Assembly: GCF_004328625.1 (NCBI RefSeq)
Contig: NZ_CP032229.1
Location: forward strand, 868,001 to 932,000
Reading direction: 5' to 3'
DNA: 64,000 nt
DNA from: Streptomyces seoulensis
Lineage (GTDB): Bacteria; Actinomycetota; Actinomycetes; Streptomycetales; Streptomycetaceae
The translations under genes were made by a program, and so were the position numbers. The notes below the pieces were generated by a model. It worked only from the letters and a program-made list of their open reading frames with translations, searched no databases and was not told the DNA's origin. Positions 63,320 to 64,000 of this stretch are shown piece by piece; position 1 is the stretch's first letter, and each line of letters opens with the position of its first letter.

Positions 63320-63784
63320 TCAGATGACCACTTCGACGCCCTCACCGGGTGGTGCACCTGACACCCGTTCGGATTCCAGCGCCTGCTGGAGAATGATCAC
63401 CGCGGCCGCCTGGTCGATCACGGAGCGGCCCTTTTTGGACTTCACGCCCGAGGCGCGCAGTCCCTGACTGGCCGTCACCGTGGTCATCCGCTCGTCCACC
63501 AGCCTGACCGGCACCGGCTTGATGCCCCGCGCCAGCTCCTGGGTGAACGCGCGCACCTTGACCGCCGCCGGGCCCTCGCCCCCCTTGAGGGAGCGAGGGA
63601 GCCCGACGACGACCTCGATCGGCTCGTACTCCTCGACCAGCTGCCGCAGCCTGCGGTGCGCGGCCGGGACGTCCCGGCCGGGCACCGTCTCCACCGGGGT
63701 GGCGAGGATCCCGTCGGGGTCGCACGAGGCGACCCCGATCCGGGCGTCCCCGACGTCGATCGCGAGCCGGCGTCCTCTGCGCAT
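63320..63784 (-). CDS. ruvX: Holliday junction resolvase-like / pre-16S rRNA nuclease YqgF
   Basis: A 154-residue RNase H-fold nuclease from ATG 63784. The metal-binding pattern is intact: LAIDVGDARIGVA (Asp), VVVGLPRSLKGGEGPA (loop), VRLVDERMTTVTASQ (Glu) and SVIDQAAAVIILQ (Asp). E. coli YqgF processes the 5' end of 16S rRNA, and mycobacterial YqgF acts on recombination structures; either could apply. It lies between alaS and mltG, the usual actinobacterial order. Confidence 0.94.
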   Translation of the reverse strand: MRRGRRLAIDVGDARIGVASCDPDGILATPVETVPGRDVPAAHRRLRQLVEEYEPIEVVVGLPRSLKGGEGPAAVKVRAFTQELARGIKPVPVRLVDERMTTVTASQGLRASGVKSKKGRSVIDQAAAVIILQQALESERVSGAPPGEGVEVVI

Positions 63785-63794
63785 GACGGGCGGC

Positions 63795-64000
63795 CTACTT
63801 CGCGGTGTCGGCGACGAGGCGCTCGACGGCGTCGACGGCGTCGACGACGGCGGCCGGGTTCTGGCCGCCGCCCTGGGCCACGTCCGGCTTGCCGCCACCG
63901 CCGCCACCGAGGGTCTTGGCGGCGGTACGGACCAGCTCACCGGCCTTGAGGCCGCGCTCGCGGGCCGCGTCGTTGGTGGCGATCACGGTGAGCGGCTTGC
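63795..64000 (-). CDS. alaS: Alanyl-tRNA synthetase, C-terminal end (cut by window edge)
   Basis: Only the last 68 residues are visible, ending at TAG 63795-63797. They contain [45 protein letters not shown], the DHHA1 domain end with the Gly-rich [15 protein letters not shown] loop found in alanyl-tRNA synthetases. The catalytic and editing domains are outside. It is followed by ruvX after 10 nt. Confidence 0.92.
   Translation of the reverse strand, partial: KPLTVIATNDAARERGLKAGELVRTAAKTLGGGGGGKPDVAQGGGQNPAAVVDAVDAVERLVADTAK

Overview
The window is a contiguous piece of a high-GC actinomycete chromosome, almost certainly Streptomyces. The evidence is very high G+C throughout, GTG starts and G/C-rich third codon positions, plus lineage markers: BldD with its cyclic-di-GMP signature, sIHF, a conservon-type signalling cluster, and a helicase-motif-depleted PriA. 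The order metK-coaBC-rpoZ-gmk-sIHF-pyrF/D-carB/A-pyrC/B/R-bldD-nusB-efp-aroB/K/C/E-mltG-ruvX-alaS is the one I remember from the SCO1475-SCO1501 core of S. coelicolor. No tRNA, rRNA, CRISPR array, prophage or insertion sequence was seen.

Layout. 1-7.5 kb is accessory: a cut TetR regulator, a Tat-exported C39-like protein, an amino acid permease with a helical-repeat partner, a small P-loop kinase that seems to start at ATT, a promoter-terminator pair with no ORF, and an EccA/CbxX-like AAA+ protein. 7.5-15.4 kb holds two coupled DUF21/CBS membrane proteins and the riboflavin operon (ribE-ribM-ribBA-ribH) behind an FMN riboswitch, running on into hisE, hisG and a PH-domain protein. 15.4-25.4 kb has a chitinase-style promoter with no chitinase, an SDR-like protein, a ROK/MFS divergent pair, a thioesterase, an NCS2 permease, a DUF5995 protein, an F420-type oxidoreductase, and an amine oxidase/nitrilase pair. 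25.6-33.5 kb has a conservon missing its GTPase, an AsnC regulator, GuaB1 (GMP reductase type), a barnase-like lipoprotein with barstar, a SorC-type regulator and rpe. 33.6-39.1 kb has rsmB, fmt, a small HTH protein and priA.

39.2-64 kb is core metabolism, nearly all on the minus strand. metK, coaBC and rpoZ are separated by strong terminators. The complete de novo UMP pathway is encoded (pyrR-pyrB-pyrC-membrane protein-carA-carB-pyrD-pyrF); most junctions overlap or nearly touch, and a PyrR-type RNA loop sits in front of pyrR. bldD diverges from pyrR. nusB-efp-M24 and mltG-aroE-aroC-aroK-aroB follow, then ruvX and the 3' end of alaS.

The most interesting signals are: tandem DasR/chitinase-type boxes on a promoter that now runs into a hairpin and an unrelated SDR gene (about 15.51-15.60 kb); the likely ATT start at 4617; an M24 peptidase beside efp with three of five metal ligands altered; a conservon without cvnD; a candidate small RNA at about 5.33-5.40 kb; and a conserved membrane protein of unknown role inside the pyrimidine operon.
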